NCBI GenBank assembly: GCA_947481575.1
Contig: CANKGV010000009.1
Coordinates: 22,834 to 86,833 of the forward strand
Length of the DNA stretch: 64,000 nt
Direction: 5' to 3'
Origin: Alphaproteobacteria bacterium
Lineage (GTDB): Bacteria > Pseudomonadota > Alphaproteobacteria > UBA2966 > CAIVPW01
Shown: positions 9,530 through 18,182 of the stretch, one piece after another
Numbering within the stretch: position 1 is the stretch's first letter
Layout: each line of letters starts with the position of its first letter
Made by a program: the position numbers and the translations under genes
The notes under the pieces: model-generated
Told to the model about the DNA's origin: nothing
Seen by the model: the letters and a program-made list of their open reading frames with translations, nothing else
Database searches by the model: none

Positions 9530-10023
9530 GGGCGGTTCACTACCTCAAAGAGCGGTGCGCGCGCGGCGGCAGGCGCGTGTTCCAGATCGAGCAAAGCGCG
9601 TTTGGTGTCGAGGCCACCGGCGCCGGAATATCCACCCAGGCTGCCGCCAGTTCCCACCACGCGATGGCACGGAATAACGATCGCAACCGGATTGGCGCCG
9701 CACGCAGTGCCCACGGCCCGCGGCGCGCTGCCCACTTCGGCGGCGATGTCGCCGTAGGTGACCGTGGCGCCCACCGGAATCTCCGCCAGCGCGGCCCACA
9801 CCCGGCGCTGGTGATCAGTACCGGATGCACTGACTGTAAAGTCGACCGGGCGGAACCGGCGCGCGAAGTAGTCGGCCAGCCAGCGGGTGGCGGCCCGCAG
9901 AACCGGATCGGTCGGGTTGCCGGCGCGGTGCGCGCGCGACCAGATCAGGCCGGTCAGCGCGGTGCCGTCGGACTGCAGCAACAGCTGGCCCACCGGTGAC
10001 GGCATGGTGATTTCATTGATCAT
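9526..10023 (-). CDS. ogt: methylated-DNA--protein-cysteine methyltransferase
   Basis: NPVAIVIPCHRVVGTGGSLGGYSGAGGLDTKRALLDLE active-site motif. Confidence 0.92.
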   Translation of the reverse strand: MINEITMPSPVGQLLLQSDGTALTGLIWSRAHRAGNPTDPVLRAATRWLADYFARRFRPVDFTVSASGTDHQRRVWAALAEIPVGATVTYGDIAAEVGSAPRAVGTACGANPVAIVIPCHRVVGTGGSLGGYSGAGGLDTKRALLDLEHAPAAARAPLFEVVNRP

Positions 10024-10075
10024 GCGTGCCTCCCTGTCGCCGCGCCGAAAACCTTGGCACCAAGCCCTCTGTTGT

Positions 10076-12097
10076 CTAAGGGTCCCGCAGGCTCTGTGCA
10101 AGTTCGGCGGCGGTGGTAACGGGCAACGAACACGTGGTGCCCTGGCAGACATAGGCCGTGGCCTTGCCGCCCGCCTGGGTCTTGGCAGTGGCCGGGTGGC
10201 CAGGTGGCAGATCGGCGCCCGGTGCCACCACCACAATCACCCGGTCGGGGGTGGGGGCCTGCTGGGCGGCCGCGATCAGCGCATCGGTGGCGGGGTCGCC
10301 GCGGTGGCCGATCACCGCAATCTGACGGGCGGTCGCGAGCAGACCGGCGGCATTGAGCAGGGTCGCCAAAGCCACCGGGTAGCGGGTGGCTTCGCCGCCG
10401 AATGTCGCGAGCACTGCGTCGGCGCGCTGACGATAGCCGTCCTCACCGGTCAGGTAGTACAGCCGCGTCAGCACTTCCGCGGCGATGCCGTTGCCGGAAG
10501 GTTGCGCGTTGTCGTGGGCGTGGCGGGGCCGCACCAGGAGGTGCGGGTCGCCGTCTGTTGCAGCGATGAAATAGCCGCCGCCGCTTCCATCCCAGTAGTG
10601 GTCGTTCAGCACGGCGATCCACGATTGCGAGCGTTGCAAGTAGTGGTCCGCGCCGGTCGCCTCGAACAACGCCAGAGCAGCGCGCGCCATGTGCGCGTAG
10701 TCGTCCAGAAACCCGACCCGTACCGCGTCACCGGCGCAGTAAGAATGGCGCAGGCGATCGCCAGCGGTCTGGTCCGTCACCACCGCAGCAAACGCCCGCT
10801 CCGCCGCGGCCAGCCAGCGCGGCTCGCCGAACGTGGCCGCTGCTTGTGCCAGCGCCGCGATGGTCATGCCGTTCCAGTCGGCCAGCGCCTTGTCGTCGCG
10901 CTCCGGTGCAACGCGCATCTTGCGCGCCGTGAACAGGATGTCGCGGTCTGCGGCCAGCAATGCTTCCTCGGCGGCGCCGCCCAAGCGGGGCCGCGCGGTG
11001 CGGTTGAGAATGGTTGCGCGTTCCCAGTTGCCGCCGGCGGTTACCTGGTACGCCGCTTTGAACGGCGCCGCGCGTGGGCCGAGCAACTCGTCGATCTCCG
11101 CTTCCGACCACACATAGAACGTGCCCTCTTCGCCGCCAGAATCGGCATCGAACGACGAAGCAAACGCGCCCGATGCGGTGGTCATTTCGCGCAGCAGCCA
11201 CGCCACCGTCTCGCGCACGCGCGCTTCAAACAGCGCGCTCTTGGTGGTGCGCCACACGGTGGTCAGCGCGTCGATGAATTGGGCGTTGTCGTAGAGCATC
11301 TTCTCGAAGTGGGGCACCAGCCAAACGGCGTCCGTGGCATAGCGGGCATATCCGCCACCCACGTGGTCATAGATACCGCCCTGGCTCATGCGGTCCAGCG
11401 CCAGCGTTACTGCATCCCCGAGCTTGGCATCGCCGGTGGCGAGAAACTGGCGCCACAGCAGTTGCAGTGCTGAGAGTTGCGGAAACTTCGGCGCGCCGTT
11501 GAACCCGCCGTGGACAGGATCGAGGGCGGGCAAGATCGCGCGCGCGGCCCGCGCCGGCAGATCGGCGGGGATTGCGGCGGCGCCCGAGAGCGGCGCCGAC
11601 AGCGTGCGCAAGATGCCGGTCATTTCTGCCACGCTCTCGCGCACGCGTGCAGGGTCGTCGCGATAGACCCGGGCGATGCCGCTCAGCACCTCGCGGAACG
11701 CGGGCTTGCCCCAGCGCGCCTCGGGGGGGAAATACGTGCCGCCCCAAAACGGCGTCGCGTCCGCCGTGAGGAACATCGTCAGCGGCCAGCCGCCTTGCCC
11801 TTCCAGGGCCTGCAGCGCCGATTGGTACACCATGTCCAGATCGGGCCGCTCCTCGCGGTCGACCTTGACGCATATGTAGTTGTCGTTCATGAGCCGGGCG
11901 GTAGCTTCGTCCTCGAAGCTTTCGTGGGCCATGACGTGACACCAGTGGCACGCGGCGTAGCCGATGCTCAGCAGAATCGGCTTCTGTTCCGCTGCCGCGC
12001 GGGTGAATACGCTAGGCCCCCACACCTGCCAGTCCACGGGGTTGTCCCGGTGCTGGCGCAGGTAGGGTGAGGACGCAGCGGCAAGGGCATTGACCAT
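10076..12097 (-). CDS. thioredoxin domain-containing protein (DUF255/YyaL family)
   Basis: NALAAASSPYLRQHRDNPVDWQVW...SIGYAACHWCHVMAHESFED...VDREERPDLD. Confidence 0.92.
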   Translation of the reverse strand: MVNALAAASSPYLRQHRDNPVDWQVWGPSVFTRAAAEQKPILLSIGYAACHWCHVMAHESFEDEATARLMNDNYICVKVDREERPDLDMVYQSALQALEGQGGWPLTMFLTADATPFWGGTYFPPEARWGKPAFREVLSGIARVYRDDPARVRESVAEMTGILRTLSAPLSGAAAIPADLPARAARAILPALDPVHGGFNGAPKFPQLSALQLLWRQFLATGDAKLGDAVTLALDRMSQGGIYDHVGGGYARYATDAVWLVPHFEKMLYDNAQFIDALTTVWRTTKSALFEARVRETVAWLLREMTTASGAFASSFDADSGGEEGTFYVWSEAEIDELLGPRAAPFKAAYQVTAGGNWERATILNRTARPRLGGAAEEALLAADRDILFTARKMRVAPERDDKALADWNGMTIAALAQAAATFGEPRWLAAAERAFAAVVTDQTAGDRLRHSYCAGDAVRVGFLDDYAHMARAALALFEATGADHYLQRSQSWIAVLNDHYWDGSGGGYFIAATDGDPHLLVRPRHAHDNAQPSGNGIAAEVLTRLYYLTGEDGYRQRADAVLATFGGEATRYPVALATLLNAAGLLATARQIAVIGHRGDPATDALIAAAQQAPTPDRVIVVVAPGADLPPGHPATAKTQAGGKATAYVCQGTTCSLPVTTAAELAQSLRDP

Positions 12098-12455
12098 GAC
12101 GCACCAGAACACCGAGACGGACGCACCCTACTACCGGCAGCATGTATTCGTGTGCACGAATCAGCGCCCGGCCGACGATCCGCGCGGCTGCTGCCACGCC
12201 AAAGGCGCGGTGGCGCTGCGCAACTATATGAAAGACCGCGCCAAGGAGCTGGGGCTCGCCGATACCCGCATCAACATCGCCGGGTGTTTGGATCGCTGCG
12301 AATTCGGCCCCACCGTGGTGATCTACCCTGAAGGCGTTTGGTACACGTGCCGCACCAAAGAAGACGTCGATGAGATTCTGGCGCGCCACGTGGTTGGCGG
12401 CGGACGCGTCGAACGCCTGCTGATGTCCCCCGGCGCTGCCGCAGCGCACAAGTAG
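12096..12455 (+). CDS. (2Fe-2S) ferredoxin domain-containing protein
   Basis: HVFVCTNQRPADDPRGCCHAKGAVALRNYMKDRAKELG...RINIAGCLDRCEFGPTVVIYPEGVWYTC. Confidence 0.88.
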   Translation: MTHQNTETDAPYYRQHVFVCTNQRPADDPRGCCHAKGAVALRNYMKDRAKELGLADTRINIAGCLDRCEFGPTVVIYPEGVWYTCRTKEDVDEILARHVVGGGRVERLLMSPGAAAAHK

Positions 12456-12475
12456 CCTCCCGCCCCCGCTCCGCC

Positions 12476-13816
12476 ATCACTGACCGCGCCACGATCTTTG
12501 CGCCCAGTACCGGCAAGGGCCCCGCCGGGATCGCCGTGATCCGTGTGTCCGGTGGCCATGCGCGCACGGCCCTTGCTGCCCTCGCCCACGTGCCGGAACC
12601 GCGTCGCGCCGAACTCGCCGCGATCGCCAGCCGCGGCACCATCCTCGACCACGGCCTTGTCCTGTGGTTTCCGGGACCCGCCAGCGCTACAGGCGAAGAC
12701 ATCGCGGAATTTCACGTGCACGGCGGCCGCGCAGTCGTTGCCGCGGTGCTGGACGCGCTTGCCGCCCTGCCCGGTTTGCGCCCTGCTGAACCGGGCGAAT
12801 TTGCCCGCCGCGCATTCCTCGCCGGCAAGCTCGATCTTGCCCAGGCGGAAGCCCTCGCCGACCTGATCGCCGCCGACACGGAAGCGCAACGTGCGCAGGC
12901 CCAGCGGCAATTGCAGGGCGGCCTGTCGCGCCGCCTGGACGGCTGGCGCGACGAAATCCTGCGCGCCCTCGCCCATGTCGAGGCCGCCATCGATTTCGCC
13001 GACGACGAAGTCCCCGGCGCGGATGTAGTGGCCGACACGGTGGTGCGTGTGAACGCGCTCCTGCCCGAGTTGCGCGCCAGTCTCGACCGCCGTGGCGAGC
13101 GCCTGCGCGATGGCGTTCACGCCGTCATCCTTGGCGCGCCCAACGTCGGCAAATCGAGCCTGCTCAATCGCCTCGCCCAGCGCGACGCCGCCATCGTGTC
13201 GGCGACCGCCGGCACGACGCGCGATGTGCTTGAAGTGCACCTCGATGTCGGCGGTTACCCGGTGATCCTCGCCGACACCGCCGGCCTGCGCGCCACGGCC
13301 GACGAAGTGGAAAGCGAAGGCGTTCGCCGTGCCCTCACCCGGGCCGCCGCTGCCGATATCAAAATTGCGATATTCGACGCCGCGGCGTGGCCCGCCCGCG
13401 ACGCCGCCACCGCTGCCCTGGTCGACGCCACTGCCCTCGTCGTCGTCAATAAGTCCGACATCCTGCCTAGCGCCCCCCCGTCGGGGGAGGCCCGGGGTGG
13501 GGGCAGTTCAGACTCGGTCTATCCGATCTCCGCCCGCACCGGCGCCGGCATGGATGAATTCCTCGCCGCACTTGGGCTCGCCGTCGCCGCCGTCGCCGGA
13601 TCTGAGGAACCCGCTCTTACCCGCACGCGCCACGCGGCGGCCGTGCGGGAATGCATCGCGTGTTTGGAGCGCTTCGTGCGGGACTCTGCCCTCAGTCTCG
13701 AATTGCGCGCGGAAGAACTGCGCCTCGCCGCCCGCGCCATCGGCCGCATCACCGGCCGCGTCGATGTGGAAGACCTGCTCGACGTGATCTTCGCCGAGTT
13801 CTGCATCGGCAAGTAG
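12476..13816 (+). CDS. mnmE: tRNA uridine-5-carboxymethylaminomethyl(34) synthesis GTPase MnmE; N-terminus extended to a putative ATC start
   Basis: (I/M)TDRATIFAPSTGKGPAGIAVIRVSGG N-terminus, GAPNVGKSSLLNRLAQRDAAIVSATAGTTRD G1/G2, C-terminal CIGK. No in-frame ATG/GTG/TTG/CTG between the upstream stop (12371) and 12476. Confidence 0.93.
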   Translation: MTDRATIFAPSTGKGPAGIAVIRVSGGHARTALAALAHVPEPRRAELAAIASRGTILDHGLVLWFPGPASATGEDIAEFHVHGGRAVVAAVLDALAALPGLRPAEPGEFARRAFLAGKLDLAQAEALADLIAADTEAQRAQAQRQLQGGLSRRLDGWRDEILRALAHVEAAIDFADDEVPGADVVADTVVRVNALLPELRASLDRRGERLRDGVHAVILGAPNVGKSSLLNRLAQRDAAIVSATAGTTRDVLEVHLDVGGYPVILADTAGLRATADEVESEGVRRALTRAAAADIKIAIFDAAAWPARDAATAALVDATALVVVNKSDILPSAPPSGEARGGGSSDSVYPISARTGAGMDEFLAALGLAVAAVAGSEEPALTRTRHAAAVRECIACLERFVRDSALSLELRAEELRLAARAIGRITGRVDVEDLLDVIFAEFCIGK

Positions 13817-13864
13817 CCGCGCACCCTATTCCCACGGATTTCGGAACGGGTTAGGGAATGGGCG

Positions 13865-15775
13865 ATGAGCCCAATCCGCGCCGTTCCGGTTGCCAACAGC
13901 GCCTATGACGTCGTCGTCATCGGCGGCGGCCACGCCGGCTGCGAAGCCGCCGCCGCCTCGGCGCGGGTTGGCGCGCGCACGCTGCTGCTCACCCACCGCG
14001 TCGACACCATCGGCGCCATGTCGTGCAACCCGGCCATGGGTGGCCTGGGCAAGGGTCACCTGATCCGCGAGATCGACGCCCTGGACGGTGTGATCGGCCG
14101 GGCTTCCGACCAAGCCGGCATTCAGTTCCGGATGCTCAATCGCAGCAAGGGCGCGGCCGTGCGCGGCCCCCGCGCGCAGGCCGACCGGAAGCTGTACCGC
14201 CAAGCGATGCAGGCCATCTTGGCCGCGCAACCGAACTTGGACGTTGCCGAAGGCGAGGCGGAAGACATTGAAATCGCAGCAGATTCCGGCGTCTCGGCGG
14301 TCACGCTGACCTCTGGCACGCAGATCCGCACCGGGGCCGTCGTGCTCACCACCGGCACGTTCCTGCGCGGGCTCATTCACCTTGGGCCGAAACAGACGCC
14401 GGCGGGCCGCGCCGGCGAGGCCCCCAGTCTGGGGCTGTCCAAGACGCTGGAACGCGCTGGGTTTGTGCTTGGCCGCCTGAAGACCGGCACACCGCCGCGC
14501 CTCAACGGCCGCACCATCGACTACCCGAGCCTCGAAGCGCAGCCCGGCGACGATCCGCCAGTGCCGTTCTCGTTCCTTACCGAGCGCATCACTACACCCC
14601 AGGTGCAGTGTCACCTGACTGCAACGACCCCGGCGACCCACGAAATCATTCGGGCCAACCTGCATCGCTCACCGATGTACTCCGGTCAGATCGCCAGCAC
14701 CGGCCCGCGCTACTGCCCGTCGGTGGAAGACAAGGTCGCGAAATTCGCCGGGCGCGACAGCCACACGGTGTTTCTGGAGCCAGAAGGCCTGGACGACGAC
14801 ACCGTCTACCCGAACGGGATATCCACATCCCTGCCCGAGGACGTGCAGGACGCCCTGGTGCGCAGCATTCCGGGCCTGGAAGGGGCGGAAATCCTGCGTT
14901 ACGGCTACGCCATCGAGTACGATTTCGTCGACCCGCGCGAGCTCACGCCGTCGCTCGAAACGCGCCGTGTTCATGGATTGTTCCTGGCGGGCCAGATCAA
15001 CGGGACCACGGGCTACGAGGAAGCCGCCGCTCAAGGCGTGATGGCGGGTATCAACGCCGCCCGCCGGGCCGGCGGCAGTGCGGCGCTCACGCTCGGCCGG
15101 GCGGATGCGTACATCGGGGTGCTGATTGACGACCTGATCACCCGCGGTACCACCGAACCGTACCGCATGTTTACGTCCCGCGCTGAATACCGCCTCACCC
15201 TGCGTGCCGACAACGCCGACCTGCGCTTGACCGAAATCGGCGCGGCCGCCGGCGCTGTGGGCTCGGAGCGTCTAGTCCAGTTCCGCGCCAAGGCCTCCCG
15301 GATCGACGCCGCCCGCATCCTGCTGTCGGGCCTGTCGCTCACGCCTAGCGAGGCGCGGCGCCAGGGCCTCGACGTAAACCAAGACGGGGTGCGCCGCAGC
15401 GCCATGGCCCTGCTGGCTGGTGGCCGGGCCACCCTGGCCCAGCTCGCCGCGATCTGGCCCGAAGTGGGCGGCATCGCTGCCGACGCCGCCGAGCAGATCG
15501 ATACCGAGGCGCGCTACTCCAGCTACCTCGACCGCCAAGATGCGGACATCGCCGCGTTCCAGCGCGACGAGGACTTGGGCCTGCCCGCCGGCCTCGACTA
15601 CGGCGCGATCCCGGGCCTGTCCAACGAAGTCCGGGCCAAACTCACCGCCGCCCGACCGGTTAGCCTCGGCGCGGCGGGGCGCATTCCCGGGATTACCCCG
15701 GCGGCGCTTGGGCGGCTGCTCGTCTACGTCAAGAAAGGCCCGGAAACCCGCAGGATTCAGCGGCTCTCCGCCTAG
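13865..15775 (+). CDS. mnmG: tRNA uridine-5-carboxymethylaminomethyl(34) synthesis enzyme MnmG
   Basis: [31 protein letters not shown]...[23 protein letters not shown]. Confidence 0.97.
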   Translation: MSPIRAVPVANSAYDVVVIGGGHAGCEAAAASARVGARTLLLTHRVDTIGAMSCNPAMGGLGKGHLIREIDALDGVIGRASDQAGIQFRMLNRSKGAAVRGPRAQADRKLYRQAMQAILAAQPNLDVAEGEAEDIEIAADSGVSAVTLTSGTQIRTGAVVLTTGTFLRGLIHLGPKQTPAGRAGEAPSLGLSKTLERAGFVLGRLKTGTPPRLNGRTIDYPSLEAQPGDDPPVPFSFLTERITTPQVQCHLTATTPATHEIIRANLHRSPMYSGQIASTGPRYCPSVEDKVAKFAGRDSHTVFLEPEGLDDDTVYPNGISTSLPEDVQDALVRSIPGLEGAEILRYGYAIEYDFVDPRELTPSLETRRVHGLFLAGQINGTTGYEEAAAQGVMAGINAARRAGGSAALTLGRADAYIGVLIDDLITRGTTEPYRMFTSRAEYRLTLRADNADLRLTEIGAAAGAVGSERLVQFRAKASRIDAARILLSGLSLTPSEARRQGLDVNQDGVRRSAMALLAGGRATLAQLAAIWPEVGGIAADAAEQIDTEARYSSYLDRQDADIAAFQRDEDLGLPAGLDYGAIPGLSNEVRAKLTAARPVSLGAAGRIPGITPAALGRLLVYVKKGPETRRIQRLSA

Positions 15776-15776
15776 A

Positions 15777-15792
15777 TGTTTCACGTGAAACA
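15777..15792. promoter_or_regulatory. parS centromere site 1
   Basis: TGTTTCACGTGAAACA, perfect 16-bp palindrome identical to canonical parS. Confidence 0.95.
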
Positions 15793-15801
15793 GTGGGCCT
15801 G

Positions 15802-16452
15802 ATGACGCCCGCCGAGTTCCAGGCCGCCACCGATGTTTCACGTGAAACAATGGCGCGCCTCGAGGTCTACGACGCCCTGCTGCGCAAGTGGCAGCGCACC
15901 ATCAACCTGGTCTCCGCCTCCACCCTCGACGACGCCTGGCGCCGCCATTTCCTTGATAGCGCCCAGCTCGCGCCGCTCGCCGCCGGTGCCATCTGGCTCG
16001 ACCTTGGCTCCGGCGCCGGCTTCCCCGGCATGGTGTTGGCGATCCTGGGCGTCGGCCACGTCCACCTCGTCGAAAGCGACCAGCGCAAGGCCGCGTTCTT
16101 ACGTGAAGTCGCAGCGCACACGGCCGCTCCCGTGACGATCCACGCGGTCCGCATCGAGTCGCTGAGTCGGGCGGAAATCGGCCCCAAGGGCGCCGATGTG
16201 GTCACCGCCCGTGCGCTCGCCCCACTCGACAAGCTACTGGACGTTGCGGGTGCCCTGGTGTCCGACACCGGTACCCTGTTGTTTCCCACCGGCCGCCACA
16301 GTGTTGCGGCTGCGTTGACGGAATCTCGCAAATCATGGAGAATCGACGTCACGGAAATTCCGAGCCGGACGCAATCGGACTCGGTGATCCTGCGGCTTCA
16401 AGGAATTCGCCATGCAGACGGCCACACACGCTCGGATCCTGGCGATCGCTAA
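15802..16452 (+). CDS. rsmG: 16S rRNA (guanine(527)-N(7))-methyltransferase RsmG
   Basis: RETMARLEVYDALLRKWQRTINLVSASTLDDAWRRHFLDSAQL...WLDLGSGAGFPGMVLAI. Confidence 0.95.
   Translation: MTPAEFQAATDVSRETMARLEVYDALLRKWQRTINLVSASTLDDAWRRHFLDSAQLAPLAAGAIWLDLGSGAGFPGMVLAILGVGHVHLVESDQRKAAFLREVAAHTAAPVTIHAVRIESLSRAEIGPKGADVVTARALAPLDKLLDVAGALVSDTGTLLFPTGRHSVAAALTESRKSWRIDVTEIPSRTQSDSVILRLQGIRHADGHTRSDPGDR
15834..15849. promoter_or_regulatory. parS centromere site 2, inside the rsmG coding region
   Basis: Second perfect TGTTTCACGTGAAACA, encoding VSRET in rsmG frame. Confidence 0.95.
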
Positions 16453-17206
16453 CCAAAAAGGCGGCGTCGGCAAGACCACCACGGCCATCAACCTCGCCAC
16501 GGCCATGGCCGCGACCGGCCAGCGGGTCTTGCTCGTCGATGCCGATCCGCAAGGCAACGCCAGCACCGGCCTCGGCATTCCGCCGGCCAAGCGCACGATT
16601 GGCACCTACGAGCTGATCCTGGCCGAAGCCGGCGTGCTGGAAGCTGCCGTCACCACCGAGATTCCGGGGCTGGACGTCGTCCCCTCCACCGTCGACCTGT
16701 CCGGCGCGGAGTTGGACTTGGTGACGATGGACAACCGTGCCCACCGCTTGCGCGATGCGCTGCAGCCTGCGGTCTCCCAGTACGACTACATCCTGATCGA
16801 CTGCCCGCCGTCCCTCGGCCTGCTGACCCTCAACGCGATGGTCGCGGCCGATGCACTGCTGGTGCCGCTGCAGTGCGAGTTCTACGCCCTCGAAGGATTG
16901 AGCCACCTACTGCGCACCATCGAGCGCGTGCGCGAGTCCTTCAACCCGACCCTTGAGATACAAGGGGTGGTGTTGACCATGTTCGACAAACGCAACAACT
17001 TGTCGGGGCAGGTCGCGGACGACGTGCGCGGGCATCTGGGCGACAAGGTCTATGCGACGGTGATCCCGCGCAACGTGCGCATCTCGGAAGCGCCGTCGTT
17101 CGGCAAGCCGGCGCTGCTCTACGACCACACCTGTTCGGGCAGCCAAGCCTACATCGACCTGGCCCGCGAAGTGCTGCGGCGCGAACGCGACCGGCTGGCA
17201 GCGTAA
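16412..17206 (+). CDS. parA: chromosome partitioning protein ParA
   Basis: ILAIANQKGGVGKTTTAINLATAMAATGQRVLLVDADPQGNAS Walker A/A'; YDYILIDCPPSLGLLTLNAMVAAD. Confidence 0.96.
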   Translation: MQTATHARILAIANQKGGVGKTTTAINLATAMAATGQRVLLVDADPQGNASTGLGIPPAKRTIGTYELILAEAGVLEAAVTTEIPGLDVVPSTVDLSGAELDLVTMDNRAHRLRDALQPAVSQYDYILIDCPPSLGLLTLNAMVAADALLVPLQCEFYALEGLSHLLRTIERVRESFNPTLEIQGVVLTMFDKRNNLSGQVADDVRGHLGDKVYATVIPRNVRISEAPSFGKPALLYDHTCSGSQAYIDLAREVLRRERDRLAA

Positions 17207-17216
17207 GGATCTACCC

Positions 17217-18182
17217 ATGAGCGACGACGTAAAGCCCCGCCACGGTCTCGGCCGCGGACTATCGGCCCTGCTGGGCGACGGCCCCGTGGAAGTAAGCCGC
17301 AGCGACCGCAATCGTTCGTGGCGCGAAGTGCCGATCGAGCGCCTGCGCCCCGGCCGGTTCCAGCCGCGCCACCGGTTCGACCCGGCGGAGAGCGAAGCGT
17401 TGGTGGCTTCTATCCGCGAGCGCGGCATTCTGCAGCCGATCCTGGTGCGTCGAATCGCCGGCGGCGGCGCCGAGGAATCCTACGAGATCGTGGCCGGCGA
17501 ACGCCGCTGGCGCGCGGCTCAGCAAGCCCAGTTGCATGCGGTGCCGGTGATTGTCCGCGAATTTTCCGACACCGAAGCCCTCCAGGTCGCGCTGGTCGAA
17601 AACCTACAGCGCCAGAACCTGACGCCAATGGAAGAAGGCGAGGGCTACAAACGCCTGATGGACGAATTCAGCCACACCCAGGAGCAGGTGGCGCAGGCCG
17701 TTGGCAAGAGCCGCAGCCATGTCGCAAACTCCCTGCGCCTGCTCGGGCTACCCGACGAGGTGAAGGCGATGGTCGATGACGGCCGCCTGACCGCAGGCCA
17801 CGCCCGTGCGCTGCTCGTGGCGCCGGACCCCGCCGCGCTGGCATTGCGGGCGGTGCGCCAAGGCCTCAACGTGCGCCAATTAGAGCGCATCGTGCAGAAG
17901 CGCCCGGGCCGTACGCGCGCCGCCACAGTTGCGGCGCCGAAGCCGGCGGACACCATCGCGCTGGAACGCCAGCTGACCAATGCGCTCGGTCTGTCGGTGG
18001 TGATCGAGCACAAGGCGGACGGATCCGGCCAGGTGGTGCTCGCCTACCGCACCTTGGAACAGCTTGATGAAATCTGCCGCCGTCTCACCGCGGCCGGCGC
18101 CGCGCCGGCAAAGCCCGACCCCAAGGCAACCGGCGGCAACATCCGCGAGTTCGTAACGCAGAACCGCACTCCGCCGGTCTAG
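17217..18182 (+). CDS. parB: chromosome partitioning protein ParB
   Basis: RHGLGRGLSALLGD, YEIVAGERRWRAAQQAQLHAVPVIVREFSDTEALQVALVENLQRQNLTPMEEGEGYKRL. Confidence 0.96.
   Translation: MSDDVKPRHGLGRGLSALLGDGPVEVSRSDRNRSWREVPIERLRPGRFQPRHRFDPAESEALVASIRERGILQPILVRRIAGGGAEESYEIVAGERRWRAAQQAQLHAVPVIVREFSDTEALQVALVENLQRQNLTPMEEGEGYKRLMDEFSHTQEQVAQAVGKSRSHVANSLRLLGLPDEVKAMVDDGRLTAGHARALLVAPDPAALALRAVRQGLNVRQLERIVQKRPGRTRAATVAAPKPADTIALERQLTNALGLSVVIEHKADGSGQVVLAYRTLEQLDEICRRLTAAGAAPAKPDPKATGGNIREFVTQNRTPPV

Noticed and set aside
9887-11473. 528-aa plus-strand ORF
   Set aside because: Antisense to ogt and the YyaL-family gene.
12536-12538. GTG as mnmE start (ORF-track start)
   Set aside because: Would remove the conserved IFAPSTGKGPAGIA N-terminal strand; treated as an internal Val codon.
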